Notes: a model not told the origin generated them from the sequence alone. A DNA stretch of 64,000 nucleotides from Salinimicrobium sp963739625 (GCA_963739625.1 CAVUAU010000005.1:1-64000), one strand, 5' to 3'. Counted from the stretch's first letter, positions 52,474 through 61,442 are shown. Numbers and translations are program-made.

Positions 52474-53193
52474 ATGGGGTTTTTTGACAGGCATAAAGCG
52501 CTTATCATTACTTCACTTCTTTTTTCGATCCTGATCCTCGCGATGTATAACATCAACGTTTCAAACTCGAACAAGAAAGTGAGAGAAACCCTTATTGAAC
52601 TGAATGACCTGAGACAGGAGGCTCTAAAACAGGAAGAAGAGCAACAAAAACAGGAGCCAAAACCCGCCGCAAAACAGCCAAAACTTCAAACTCACCAGGC
52701 CTTCAACGAGAATCGCGCAGAAAGTGAGACCAATGTAAAGTCACGGCTTGATGAGATCTTTGAGAAGAATTCGGCTCAACAGAAAGCAGCTGAAGAAGAA
52801 AGTTCCAACTCCGCCAAGGGTGAATACAACATCGCAAAAGCACCGGCTAAGAAGCGTCGGGAAGCATCTGAAGGCAACAATACTTCCGAAGAAATTTCAA
52901 GCAAAGAAGGCTCTTACAGAAATAGTTCCATCTCATTTTCCCTCGTGGGTCGCCGGGCGATCTTTATCCCCAACCCGGTCTACACCTGCGACACTGCCGG
53001 GAAAATCGTGGTGAACATCGAGGTGAATGCTCAAGGTGCCGTGACCAGCACTTCTATCAATAAATCCAGCTCCACTTCCAACAATGAATGCCTCATTGAT
53101 CAGGCGCTGAAATATGCTGCAGAAGCCACTTTTTCCAATAAATCGGGAAGTGATTCACAACCTGGGACCATAACCTATAATTTCCAAAGATGA
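52474..53193 (+). CDS. TonB-like membrane protein
   Basis: 239 residues: N-terminal membrane anchor (residues 9-28), a long charged Gln/Glu/Lys-rich linker (about 40-150), and a C-terminal domain with a TonB-C-like strand pattern (IFIPNPVYTCDTAGKIVVNIEVNAQGAVTS, then a helix and a final strand). It probably spans the periplasm and contacts an outer-membrane partner. The C-terminal fold call is tentative. It overlaps tag by four bases. Confidence 0.75.
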   Translation: MGFFDRHKALIITSLLFSILILAMYNINVSNSNKKVRETLIELNDLRQEALKQEEEQQKQEPKPAAKQPKLQTHQAFNENRAESETNVKSRLDEIFEKNSAQQKAAEEESSNSAKGEYNIAKAPAKKRREASEGNNTSEEISSKEGSYRNSSISFSLVGRRAIFIPNPVYTCDTAGKIVVNIEVNAQGAVTSTSINKSSSTSNNECLIDQALKYAAEATFSNKSGSDSQPGTITYNFQR

Positions 53194-53771
53194 TGACACA
53201 AAAGAACCGCTGTGGCTGGTGTGTAGGTGATGCTTTATATGAAGCTTACCATGATGAGGAATGGGGTGTGCCGTTGTATGATGACGAAAAGCTGTTTGAA
53301 TTTCTCATTTTAGAGACCTTTCAGGCGGGATTGAGCTGGATCACTATCCTTCGGAAAAGGGAAAATTTCAGGCAGGCTTTTGACAGGTTCGATTACCGGA
53401 AAATGGCCAATTATTCCGAAGAAAAAGTCCAGGAATTGCTGCAGGACAGTGGAATTATTCGAAATGAGCAGAAAATTCGCGCCAGCGTCGCTAATGCCGA
53501 AGCTTTTATGCAAATTCAGCAGGAATTCAAATCTTTTTCAAAGTACATCTGGAGTTTTGTGGATCATCAACCGCTGCAAAACGAGCTGCAGAACTACAAA
53601 GAAGCGCCTGCAAAGACTGATCTAAGCATAAACATCAGCAAAGATCTTAAGAAGCGTGGTTTTAAATTTGTGGGGCCCACCGTGGTTTACGCCCACATGC
53701 AGGCGACGGGAATGGTCAACGATCATGAGATCAACTGCTTTAGACATCCCGAAGTAAAAGAGTTAGCTTAA
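53190..53771 (+). CDS. tag: DNA-3-methyladenine glycosylase I
   Basis: 193 residues with RCGWCVGDALYEAYHDEEWGVP at the start, EFLILETFQAGLSWITILRKRENFR and the zinc/active-site tail GPTVVYAHMQATGMVNDHEINCFRH. It removes 3-methyladenine from DNA. Two adjacent ATG codons (53190, 53193) could both start it; the first overlaps the upstream stop. Confidence 0.95.
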   Translation: MMTQKNRCGWCVGDALYEAYHDEEWGVPLYDDEKLFEFLILETFQAGLSWITILRKRENFRQAFDRFDYRKMANYSEEKVQELLQDSGIIRNEQKIRASVANAEAFMQIQQEFKSFSKYIWSFVDHQPLQNELQNYKEAPAKTDLSINISKDLKKRGFKFVGPTVVYAHMQATGMVNDHEINCFRHPEVKELA

Positions 53772-53778
53772 AATAAGA

Positions 53779-53806
53779 GGTGCCAAAAATGTCCTTTTTG
53801 AGAGGT
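53779..53806 (+). terminator. Hairpin after tag
   Basis: GTGCCAAAAATGTCCTTTTTGAGA-type hairpin of the dispersed AAAAATG family, eight bases after the stop of tag. Confidence 0.45.
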
Positions 53807-53817
53807 ATTTTTCGAGC

Positions 53818-54456
53818 CTATTGCAGGTATTTTAGAAATTCCTCCCGCGGAATTTCTTCAGCACCCAAACTGGCCAGGTGATCTGTATAGATTTGGCAGT
53901 CGATGAGTTTCACGCCGCGATCCTTCATATTTTCGACCATTTTTATAAAACCGTATTTTGAAGCGTTGCTCACTTTGGCAAACATGCTCTCCCCGCAAAA
54001 GACTTTCTGTTCCCGCAGGTAAATTCCGTAGATCCCGCCCACTAATTTTCCATCCTGCCACACTTCAATAGATTCTGCCCAGCCCAACTCATGCAGCTTC
54101 GAATAAGCCTCCTGCATTTCCACTGTGATCCATGTGCCCTCCTGGCCTTCACGCTTTGCGGTTGCACAATTGTCGATCACTTCCTCAAAAGACCGGTTGA
54201 AAGTCACCTGAAAAACCTCTTTTTTGAGCAGCTGTTTCATGCTCTTTGAAATCTTGAGTTTTTCAGGAAAAAGTACCATCCGCGGGTCGGGGCTCCACCA
54301 CAGGATAGGCTGTGAGCTGTCGTACCACGGAAAAATACCATGGGTATAGGCGTCGATGAGCCGTTTTGGAGAAAGATCTCCTCCAAAAGCAAGCAAACCC
54401 ATGGCATTCGCAGATTCCACGGGTGGAAAATCATCTTTTTCGGTAAGGAACTTCAA
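53818..54456 (-). CDS. aat: Leucyl/phenylalanyl-tRNA--protein transferase
   Basis: 212 residues: FPPVESANAMGLLAFGGDLSPKRLIDAYTHGIFPWYDSSQPILWWSPDPRM is the Aat signature, with the later GGIYG and CGESMF motifs. It adds Leu or Phe to N-terminal Lys/Arg, marking proteins for ClpAP degradation. Single gene on the minus strand after the DUF3127 unit. Confidence 0.96.
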   Translation of the reverse strand: MKFLTEKDDFPPVESANAMGLLAFGGDLSPKRLIDAYTHGIFPWYDSSQPILWWSPDPRMVLFPEKLKISKSMKQLLKKEVFQVTFNRSFEEVIDNCATAKREGQEGTWITVEMQEAYSKLHELGWAESIEVWQDGKLVGGIYGIYLREQKVFCGESMFAKVSNASKYGFIKMVENMKDRGVKLIDCQIYTDHLASLGAEEIPREEFLKYLQ

Positions 54457-54480
54457 GGCGAATGTTTTACTTCTGAAAAT

Positions 54481-54512
54481 AAAAAAAGCCCGGCAGTTTC
54501 GAAATGCCGGGC
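54481..54512 (-). terminator. Terminator of the DUF3127 gene
   Basis: GCCCGGCA ... TGCCGGGC stem with TTTTTTT on the minus strand. Confidence 0.85.
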
Positions 54513-54534
54513 CGCATAATTTCTTTCCTCACCT

Positions 54535-54906
54535 CTAGAATGGGAGATCGTCGAAATCTTCATCATTAAGGTCATTTGCAGGCTCAAACTGGTCTGCAGG
54601 TGGTGCAGGTGCACCGGAAGACTGTTGTGCTGCAAGATTCTCGATTCTCCAACCCTGTATAGAGTTAAAGTATTTTGTTTCACCCTGTGGGTTCACCCAT
54701 TCTCTTCCGCGAAGGTTGATCCCAATCTTTACAGGCTGTCCCACCGCGTAGTTGTTCAAAAGGTCACATTTATCCTGCACAAATTCCACAAGAATGTGCT
54801 GCGGATATTGCTCCTCTGTCGTCACCACCACCTCACGTTTTTGAAAACCGTTATTTCCAAAAGTTTTGGTTTGTCCTATCATTTTAATTTTCCCTTGTAC
54901 TTCCAT
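54535..54906 (-). CDS. DUF3127 protein with an SSB-like acidic tail
   Basis: 123 residues. A five-strand OB-like body (VQGKIKMIGQTKTFG, VVVTTEEQYPQHILVEFV, GQPVKIGINLRGREW) fits DUF3127, a Bacteroidota family related to single-strand-binding proteins. The C-terminus ends in an acidic stretch DEDFDDLPF, very like the DDDIPF tip by which SSB recruits repair and replication proteins. It may be a phage- or plasmid-type SSB analogue; no experimental function is known to me. Confidence 0.88.
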   Translation of the reverse strand: MEVQGKIKMIGQTKTFGNNGFQKREVVVTTEEQYPQHILVEFVQDKCDLLNNYAVGQPVKIGINLRGREWVNPQGETKYFNSIQGWRIENLAAQQSSGAPAPPADQFEPANDLNDEDFDDLPF

Positions 54907-54907
54907 A

Positions 54908-55774
54908 TCAGATTTTTTTTGATAATAATATTTTCCAGGCTTCCGCCGTTTCGTCTGTTTCTAATAATTTCCTGGCTCTTTGATGCAGCTTTTCATCATC
55001 TTCGGAAAGCAGTTCTTCATGGTTCTCACAATATTCCTTCACTTCTTCTGAAGAAGGCAGTCGCTCCACATTTCCAAGTTTCCCCAGGTCATTTCCCGTA
55101 AGCACCTTTGAATTTCTAATCTCTTCAGAAATTGCATCTACGCCAATTCCCAGGGTCTGCAGTGGTTTTGGCACCTCAAACATTCCGGGAGTTGCACGGG
55201 TATACCAGTTGCCGCCCATACGTGCAACCAGGTCAATTTTATGCTGATCAATATAACCTTTTTCGTCTAAAATATCTTCGCGAATATGCATTTTTAGCAC
55301 CTCGCAGATGACAAGGTTTCCGGCCCCGCCTTCAGTCCCTGTTTCTACAACTTCATTGATCCTGCACTCGAATTGTACGGGAGATTCGGCTACCCTGAAA
55401 GGTTTTACAAGATCAGACTTCAACATGGTCAAACCTGCTTTTTCAAACTCGTTGACTCCTTCATCATACTCGGTACTGGAAAGCGAAACCTGCTGCACAA
55501 TATCATAATTCACAACATTGATCACCACTTCTCCCGTAGCCTTGGCATTGTTGTAGGTATGTTTAACTGTATTGTCCCTACCACGGCGGGCGGGAGAAAA
55601 GATGAGGATTGGAGGGTTGGATCCAAAAACATTGAAAAAGCTAAACGGACTCAAATTTGGCCTGCCCTCTGCATCAATGGTGCTGGCAAAGGCAATAGGC
55701 CTCGGCCCTACCGCTCCCAGCAAATACTGGTGCAACTTTGGAACAGGAATTTCTTTGGGATCTATGCTGAGCAT
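54908..55774 (-). CDS. Flavin reductase family protein (FMN-binding split barrel)
   Basis: About 288 residues; ATG at 55774 (MLSIDPKEIPVPKLHQYLLG) fits better than one ten codons upstream. GAVGPRPIAFASTIDAEGRPNLSPFSFFNVFGSNPP is the flavin-reductase signature. A 90-residue helical tail follows the split barrel. It may be an FMN/riboflavin reductase; the partner oxygenase is unknown. Confidence 0.9.
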   Translation of the reverse strand: MLSIDPKEIPVPKLHQYLLGAVGPRPIAFASTIDAEGRPNLSPFSFFNVFGSNPPILIFSPARRGRDNTVKHTYNNAKATGEVVINVVNYDIVQQVSLSSTEYDEGVNEFEKAGLTMLKSDLVKPFRVAESPVQFECRINEVVETGTEGGAGNLVICEVLKMHIREDILDEKGYIDQHKIDLVARMGGNWYTRATPGMFEVPKPLQTLGIGVDAISEEIRNSKVLTGNDLGKLGNVERLPSSEEVKEYCENHEELLSEDDEKLHQRARKLLETDETAEAWKILLSKKI

Positions 55775-55885
55775 TCTTGTTTTTTGACAAAGGTAATGAA
55801 ACACATGAACGAATGAAAAACCGCCACGTACAATATTAGTTTCGCGAAAACGCTTATATTTAAACGCAATAAAAGCAATGCCTTC

Positions 55886-57049
55886 ATGAGGTTTTCAGAC
55901 AAACGGAACTTTCGCCGCTGGCTCATCATTCTCACTTCCCTTATCATTGTCGCTCTTATTGTTTCTAATGCCATTTCTTTTTTCCAGAGAATTAAGGAAG
56001 AAGAGCGTGTGAAAATGAACATTTTGACCTCTGCACTGCTTAATCTCGATCAGGCAGATACAGACACAGGACTGGATCTCTATTTGGAGATCATCAACAG
56101 TAATTCGACCATACCCACCATCCTTGTTAATGAAAACGGAACAATCGTCGAAGCCATGAACATTCCTGAAGAAGTCAAGGCCGATGAGGCTTTGTTGAAG
56201 GATTATCTTTCTGAGCTTAAGGGTGAAAATGATCCTATTGAAATGGATCTTGGGGAAGGGCGGGTAAACCAGGTTTACTACGGAAATTCTCCGCTGCTCA
56301 ATAAACTCAAGTACTATCCGCTGGTGCTTATCTTGATCATCATCCTGTTCATAGGCATGATCTATTTTTTCTACACCACAACTAAAACGAGTGAACAGAA
56401 CAAGTTGTGGGCAGGAATGGCGAAAGAGACTGCCCACCAGATTGGGACGCCTCTATCTTCCCTTATTGGCTGGACCGAAATTCTTAGGGCCGAACAGGTG
56501 AATCCTGTTTACATCAAAGAAATAGAAAAAGACGTAGACCGTTTGCAAACCATTACAGAGAGGTTCTCTAAAATAGGTTCTGCACCAACGCTTACTCCGG
56601 TTGATATTGTTGACAAGACCAAAGACTCTTTTGAATACCTCAAGGCACGCAGCTCAAAACTCATTCATTTTGAACTCAACCTGCCCAACGAAAAGATCCT
56701 GGTGCACCTTAACTCGCAGCTCTACAGCTGGACCATTGAAAACCTTGTGCGCAATGCAATTGACGCCATGAAGGGAAAAGGTGAGTTGGAGATAAGTCTT
56801 AAACAGGATTCAAAACACGTGTACATTCTGGTTCGTGACACGGGCAAAGGAATACCAAAGAGCAAGTTCAGGCAGATCTTTGAACCCGGCTTTACCACTA
56901 AAAAAAGGGGCTGGGGCCTCGGTCTTTCCTTAGCCAAACGCATTATTGAAAAATATCACCGCGGAAGGATACGTGTGCTAAAGAGCGAGCTCAACAAAGG
57001 AACTACCTTTGAAATTCTGCTTCACAAGTCTAAAACTGCTGCATCCTAA
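55886..57049 (+). CDS. Membrane sensor histidine kinase
   Basis: 387 residues. Two membrane helices (about 14-34 and 147-168) flank a periplasmic segment of about 110 residues; then H-box AKETAHQIGTPLSSLIGW (His near 187), N-box IENLVRNAIDAMKGKGEL, G1 DTGKGIP and G2 RGWGLGLSLAKRI. No response regulator gene is adjacent, so it is an orphan kinase. Its end overlaps the convergent thioesterase gene by 20 bases. Confidence 0.92.
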   Translation: MRFSDKRNFRRWLIILTSLIIVALIVSNAISFFQRIKEEERVKMNILTSALLNLDQADTDTGLDLYLEIINSNSTIPTILVNENGTIVEAMNIPEEVKADEALLKDYLSELKGENDPIEMDLGEGRVNQVYYGNSPLLNKLKYYPLVLILIIILFIGMIYFFYTTTKTSEQNKLWAGMAKETAHQIGTPLSSLIGWTEILRAEQVNPVYIKEIEKDVDRLQTITERFSKIGSAPTLTPVDIVDKTKDSFEYLKARSSKLIHFELNLPNEKILVHLNSQLYSWTIENLVRNAIDAMKGKGELEISLKQDSKHVYILVRDTGKGIPKSKFRQIFEPGFTTKKRGWGLGLSLAKRIIEKYHRGRIRVLKSELNKGTTFEILLHKSKTAAS

Positions 57050-57440
57050 GCTTAAGATCTTTTGGAATAGGAAGAGCCTCTTCATGACTAAAATCGTAGA
57101 ACACGGCAATATCCTGCCCTTGCGCACAAACTTCTCCATGTTCATTGAGGATCACCTGGTCCAGGGCAAAACTGCTACTCTTGATGTATGCCAGTTTTGT
57201 TCTTACAATGGCTGTACCCGGGTAGAAAAGCGGTTTTTTGAAATCACAGTGGGTCGAGGCCAGCAGCGCACCTTTCTTTGCTTCGGAATATAAGGTAGCC
57301 AAACCTGTTGCCTCCCAGAAATTCACCCGGCCAGATTGCAGGAACCTGATAAAAGTGAGGTTGTTAACATGTTTATACATGTCAAGATCACTGAAGTCTA
57401 TACGTAGCTCCAGCGAAAGCTTATAGTCATTGAGGTCCAT
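57030..57440 (-). CDS. Acyl-CoA thioesterase, hotdog fold
   Basis: 136 residues: LRIDFSDLDMYKHVNNLTFIRFLQSGRVNFWEATG carries the catalytic Asp of the 4-hydroxybenzoyl-CoA thioesterase-like group, followed by hotdog strands (LASTHCDFKKPLFYPGTAIVRTKLAYIKSSSF). The substrate is a fatty or aromatic acyl-CoA, not determinable. Start overlaps the HIT gene stop (TAATG). Confidence 0.9.
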   Translation of the reverse strand: MDLNDYKLSLELRIDFSDLDMYKHVNNLTFIRFLQSGRVNFWEATGLATLYSEAKKGALLASTHCDFKKPLFYPGTAIVRTKLAYIKSSSFALDQVILNEHGEVCAQGQDIAVFYDFSHEEALPIPKDLKLRMQQF

Positions 57441-57829
57441 TAAATATGAGATTTGATATCGTTGGCAATCTTTTGAAACTCTTCTTCAGAAAGAGAAACA
57501 CTTTGGGCAAAATTCATATCGCCCATTGAATTTAAAGGTATCAGGTGCACGTGAACGTGCGGCACCTCCAGACCTACCACAGCCATTCCCACTCTTTTGC
57601 AGTCAATGGCCTTTTCAATGGCTTTTGCGACCTTACGCGAAAAGGCCATTAATTCCAGGTAAGTCTCTTCATCCAGGTCAAATATTTTGTTCACCTCTTT
57701 CTTGGGAATACACAACGTGTGACCTTTAACATTGGGACGAATATCTAAAAAGGCTAGAAATTTGTCATTTTCGGCGACTTTATAGGCCGGGATTTCCCCG
57801 TTTATGATCTTAGTAAAAAGCGTTGGCAT
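57440..57829 (-). CDS. HIT family nucleotide hydrolase
   Basis: 129 residues. Starts TLFTKIINGEIPAYKVAENDKFLAFLDIRPNVKGHTLCIPK and carries the histidine triad HVHVHLIPL near residue 100. HIT proteins of this branch cleave nucleoside phosphoramidates or dinucleotides. Translated together with the thioesterase gene. Confidence 0.95.
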   Translation of the reverse strand: MPTLFTKIINGEIPAYKVAENDKFLAFLDIRPNVKGHTLCIPKKEVNKIFDLDEETYLELMAFSRKVAKAIEKAIDCKRVGMAVVGLEVPHVHVHLIPLNSMGDMNFAQSVSLSEEEFQKIANDIKSHI

Positions 57830-57897
57830 AGATTATAATTTTTAATAGTACCCAATTTAGACATTTTCCGGCAACAGCTCAATACTTCTGTAAAACA

Positions 57898-57925
57898 AAA
57901 AATCCTTTCGGCTGAAAGGATTTTT
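57898..57925 (-). terminator. Terminator of greA
   Basis: AAAAATCCTTTC-GGCT-GAAAGGATTTTT with TTTTTTGTTTT on the minus strand, 22 bases after the greA stop. Confidence 0.9.
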
Positions 57926-57947
57926 GTGTCTTTTGAAATTGATAATT

Positions 57948-58424
57948 TTAGTCCCGGGAAATCTCGAGGATCTCAAATTTGAGGTTACCACTGGGCACCT
58001 GTACTTCGGCTACTTCTCCAACTTTCTTTCCTAAAAGGCCTTTGCCAATAGGGCTGTCAACAGAGATCTTGCCTGTTTTTAAGTCGGCTTCACTTTGAGC
58101 CACCAGTTTATACTTCATCTCGGCATTGTTCGTAAGATTCTTGATCTTAACGGTAGAATGCACCAGCGCTTTGGACATGTCGAGCTGAGATTCGTCAATC
58201 AATCTTGCATTTGCATAGATCTCCTCCAGCTTGGCGATCTTCATCTCAAGAAGCCCCTGTGCCTCTTTGGCAGCGTCATATTCTGCGTTCTCACTAAGAT
58301 CACCCTTATCCCGTGCTTCAGCAATAGCCTGCGAAGCTCTGGGCCGCTCCACATCTTTCAACTGGTTGAGCTCATCTCTTAATTTCTTGAGTCCTTCTGC
58401 TGTATAATATGATACTTTACTCAT
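57948..58424 (-). CDS. greA: Transcription elongation factor GreA
   Basis: 158 residues, the standard GreA length when started at 58424 (MSKVSYYTAEGLKKLRDEL). N-terminal coiled coil (EAQGLLEMKIAKLEEIYANARLIDE) with the acidic tip in DLSENAEYDAAKEAQG, then the C-terminal FKBP-like domain (YKLVAQSEADLKTGKISVDSPIGKGLLGKKVGE). It rescues backtracked RNA polymerase by stimulating transcript cleavage. Preceded by a strong promoter and a terminator-like leader hairpin. Confidence 0.97.
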   Translation of the reverse strand: MSKVSYYTAEGLKKLRDELNQLKDVERPRASQAIAEARDKGDLSENAEYDAAKEAQGLLEMKIAKLEEIYANARLIDESQLDMSKALVHSTVKIKNLTNNAEMKYKLVAQSEADLKTGKISVDSPIGKGLLGKKVGEVAEVQVPSGNLKFEILEISRD

Positions 58425-58447
58425 ATCTTCATCGTTTATATAAATAG

Positions 58448-58475
58448 AAAAAATCCCATTCGTCGACGGGATTTT
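58448..58475 (-). promoter_or_regulatory. Leader hairpin of greA, possible attenuator
   Basis: On the minus strand AAAATCCC-GTCGACGAAT-GGGATTTTTTC: an 8-bp stem followed by a run of T, at or just after the predicted transcription start and 24 nt before the greA ATG. It has the form of an intrinsic terminator. Confidence 0.5.
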
Positions 58476-58478
58476 AAA

Positions 58479-58510
58479 CAAATATACTAAATTAAAATAT
58501 GCAGTACAAT
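58479..58510 (-). promoter_or_regulatory. Promoter of greA
   Basis: On the minus strand ATTG, 20 nt, TATATTTG: good -7 element, imperfect -33. The start would lie near 58472. Confidence 0.6.
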
Positions 58511-58524
58511 TTAATGCTGTAGCT

Positions 58525-58968
58525 TTGAAAAAACCTTTGATGAAACGCTTTTTTTCTCTTATTTTTCTGAATTTCCTGCTGTTAGGTTGTTCTGCCGATG
58601 ATGAACTTCGGAATAATCCTTACCTGCCCGACCTCAACTTCAGTTTTCAACTGGATCTCAACCTGCCGGAATATAATTCCCTGCGATACCCCGGAAATGC
58701 CTTCGTGACCAGAAATTATGGTATCAATGGCGTGGTAATTTACAACCTCAACAATGACCAGTACATGGCATTTGAGCTTACAGATCCTAACCACATTCCC
58801 CAAACCTGTTCATTTTTGGAAGTAAAAGCTACCGAAGCCAGCTGCGGCTGTGGTGACGGTAATGTTTACACTATCATTACCGGCCAACAATTAAAAGGTG
58901 AGGGACAATATGGTCTCAAACCTTACAGAGTAACAAGAGTTGGAAATGTGCTGGAGGTCTCAAACTAA
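58525..58968 (+). CDS. Lipoprotein with a Rieske-like fold lacking cluster ligands
   Basis: 147 residues; lipobox LLLGCSAD. Then DLNLPEYNSLRYPGNAFVTRNYGINGVVIYNLNNDQYMAFEL, a Cys-containing loop (PQTCSFLEVKATEASCGCGDGNVYTI) and YGLKPYRVTRVGNVLEVS, which together follow a Rieske-like beta-sandwich layout seen in flavobacterial lipoproteins. The CxH and CxxH ligand pairs of real Rieske proteins are not present, so a [2Fe-2S] cluster is unlikely. Start could be the second ATG (MKRFFSLIF). Confidence 0.7.
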   Translation: MKKPLMKRFFSLIFLNFLLLGCSADDELRNNPYLPDLNFSFQLDLNLPEYNSLRYPGNAFVTRNYGINGVVIYNLNNDQYMAFELTDPNHIPQTCSFLEVKATEASCGCGDGNVYTIITGQQLKGEGQYGLKPYRVTRVGNVLEVSN

Positions 58969-58970
58969 AA

Positions 58971-59000
58971 GAGGCTCCAAAAATGTCACTTTTGGAACCT
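58971..59000 (+). terminator. Hairpin after the Rieske-like lipoprotein
   Basis: GAGGCTCCAAAAATG...CTTTTGGAACCT, another member of the dispersed AAAAATG hairpin family, in the short gap between two convergent genes. Confidence 0.5.
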
Positions 59001-59026
59001 TTCAAAATTCAACCTATAAAGAAGCC

Positions 59027-61388
59027 TTAGAACCTCAACGTGAGCCCGGCCAAAAAGTTAGTGGTCGCCTGTGGATAATATCCTGCTCCATCGTAGGTCA
59101 TGCCGTCCCAGTCATAGGTATAGTAATACCCGTTAGAGACATATTCCTCTCCAAAAATGTTATTTACGAGCCCTGTTAGCACAACTTCTTTGAACAGCGG
59201 CACATTTTTCCAGGTGTACTGCACATTAAAATCATTTACAAAATAGCTATCCAGCTTTGAAGCTTTGTTCTCCAGATTGCTCATGTATTGCTCCCCCACA
59301 TATTTAGAAAGCAGCTTTAATTCCAGGTTTTCGACAGGACGGTATTCAAAAATATTGGCTGCCACAACTTCCGGGGAATAGGAAATATCGGTTTTTCCGA
59401 AATTTACAAGTTCCCCGTCCCAGGAAGCGATCCATTCCTTATTCTTGTTGCTGCTCAAAGCAAGGTTTGGTCTCCAGTTCAGCTTTTCACCAATAGCCAG
59501 GTTGGCATCAATTTCCAACCCGAGCCTGTAGCTGTTCCCGCTGTTCGTTCTTATTGGGGAACCCACGTCGTTAAGTTCTCCCGTCAACACCAGCTGATTT
59601 TGATAATCCATGTAATATAGATTGGTGTTAAAAATGAGCTTTTCTGAACCATATCTCCAGCCCAGTTCAAAATCATTAAGCTGCTCGGGCTCCGGGCTTC
59701 CGTTTTGATAATCGACACGATTAGGTTCCCGATTGGCCCTTGCATAGGAGAAATACAGCTGGTTAGCTTCAGAAAATTCATAGGTCAAACCAGCCTTCGG
59801 ATTAAAAAAGGTGTTGGTATCATCAACAATAAATGGCACTTCCTCTTCTTCCACTCCGTCCACTTCGTAATGCACCCTTCTTAGCTGCAAGTCACCGTAC
59901 AGCGACAAATTATCGGTCACAGCCACAGTGGCTCTTTCCAAAGATGTTGAAATCACTTTTTTGAGACCGGTTGAAATAGTATCGCTGCAAAGGCTCGTCC
60001 AGAGGCGCAAATTTTGCCCATACGATGTCTCCAAAGTGGTCGCCTTTATAGTTATTCCAGCCGCCACCAATGATGATCTCTTTCTGCCCGTCTTCGTATT
60101 CCACGTTAAAAGTAGCACCGTAGAAGTCATTGTCGAGCCACTTTCGGTTCACAAGATCTGTGGTGGTGATCTCCTCTCCTTCCGCAGTAAAATTGGAAAG
60201 ACCATAGGCTGCCAACTCCTCATCCTCGCGGTAAGACTCGTAAAAACCCCTTCCGTAGGTATAATGCAGCGCCAGATTTGAAGCCCAGCCGCCGTCGTAA
60301 TCCTGGTTCCAGAGCAGCTGAAAGTGGTCCTGCTTGTAATTATCTGTATGGTTATTGTAAAACTTCAGGTTTCCGTCTTCATCGGTATATGCTCCCGAAG
60401 GGTTGAACCTGCGATCTTCTTTCAATTGATCTGCATCAATTCCATCCCAGGCCTGGTAAGTGACCTCACTTCCGCCAAAAGCGAGCGCCTTGATAAGCGT
60501 TCTGTCATCAACAAAAGTCCCCTGTAGAAAGTATGATTTTAGATCTGTAGAGGCGCGGTCTATATAACCGTCGCTCTTGATCACCGAGGCCCTTCCGCCG
60601 AATTCCCAATGCTTATTAAAAAGCCCGGTGCTGAATTTTACCGTGTGTTTATGTGTATTATACGACCCAAAGCTGTTCGCCAGTTCTGCGGAAGGCTCTA
60701 TATCATACCTGTCTGTAAGGATATTAAGGCTTGCTCCAAAAGCGCCGGCACCGTTTGTGGAAGTTCCCACTCCCCGCTGAAGCTGCAAATTTTCAACTGA
60801 TGAGGCAAAATCTCCGAGATTCACCCAAAATGTGCCCTGGCTTTCGGCATCATTGTATGGCACCCCATTTATGGTCACATTAACGCGGGTGGCATCGCTG
60901 CCGCGCACCCTAATCCCGGAATAACCTATGCCGGCGCCGGCATCACTGGTAGTGATCACTCCCGGCATGTACTGCATGAGCGAAGGGATATCCTGCCCCA
61001 GGTTGCGGTCTTCAATCTCTTCATTGGTAAGGTTGCTGTAAGTAATGGGAGAGTCGGCAGAGACACGCACTGCGGAAAGAAACACCTCATCAAGCGTCTC
61101 CTGTGCATCACTCAGGTCTATGTTGAGCGTAAGATCTTCGGAAAGATCTATCTCCACAGTTTTCTTATTCCCGTAGGAAAATACGAGGATATAAGATCCT
61201 TTTTCCAGCTGAAGCGTAAATCTTCCGCGTTCGTTGGTAATGGTCCCGATGCTCGTTCCTTCAACGCGAACAATAGCATTTGCTAATGGGATCTCCCCAT
61301 CGGTCACGGTTCCTGTAATTCGGTATTCCTGAGAAAATCCGGTAATCGACATCAACAAAAAGCTGATGGAAAAGAATAAAGTTTTCAT
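59027..61388 (-). pseudogene. TonB-dependent receptor for thiamine compounds (probable); frame broken by one extra base
   Basis: About 786 residues when repaired. Signal peptide ending TGFSQ, carboxypeptidase-like domain (about 22-110), plug with YSGIRVRGSDATRVNVTINGVPYNDAESQGTFWVNLGDF, then barrel to the terminal aromatic strand FLAGLTLRF. The first part ends at 59910 after FNIFGKSHCGCDR; the second part resumes as ATVAVTDNLSLYGDLQLRR. Skipping one base near 59932-59945 joins them. A TPP riboswitch with terminator controls it, so the ligand is most likely thiamine or a precursor. No other gene shares the transcript. Confidence 0.88.
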
Positions 61389-61442
61389 TCGTAAGAAGAA
61401 TTTTTACGAATAAAAGGGGTAATTATTCCGGTTATAAATTGA

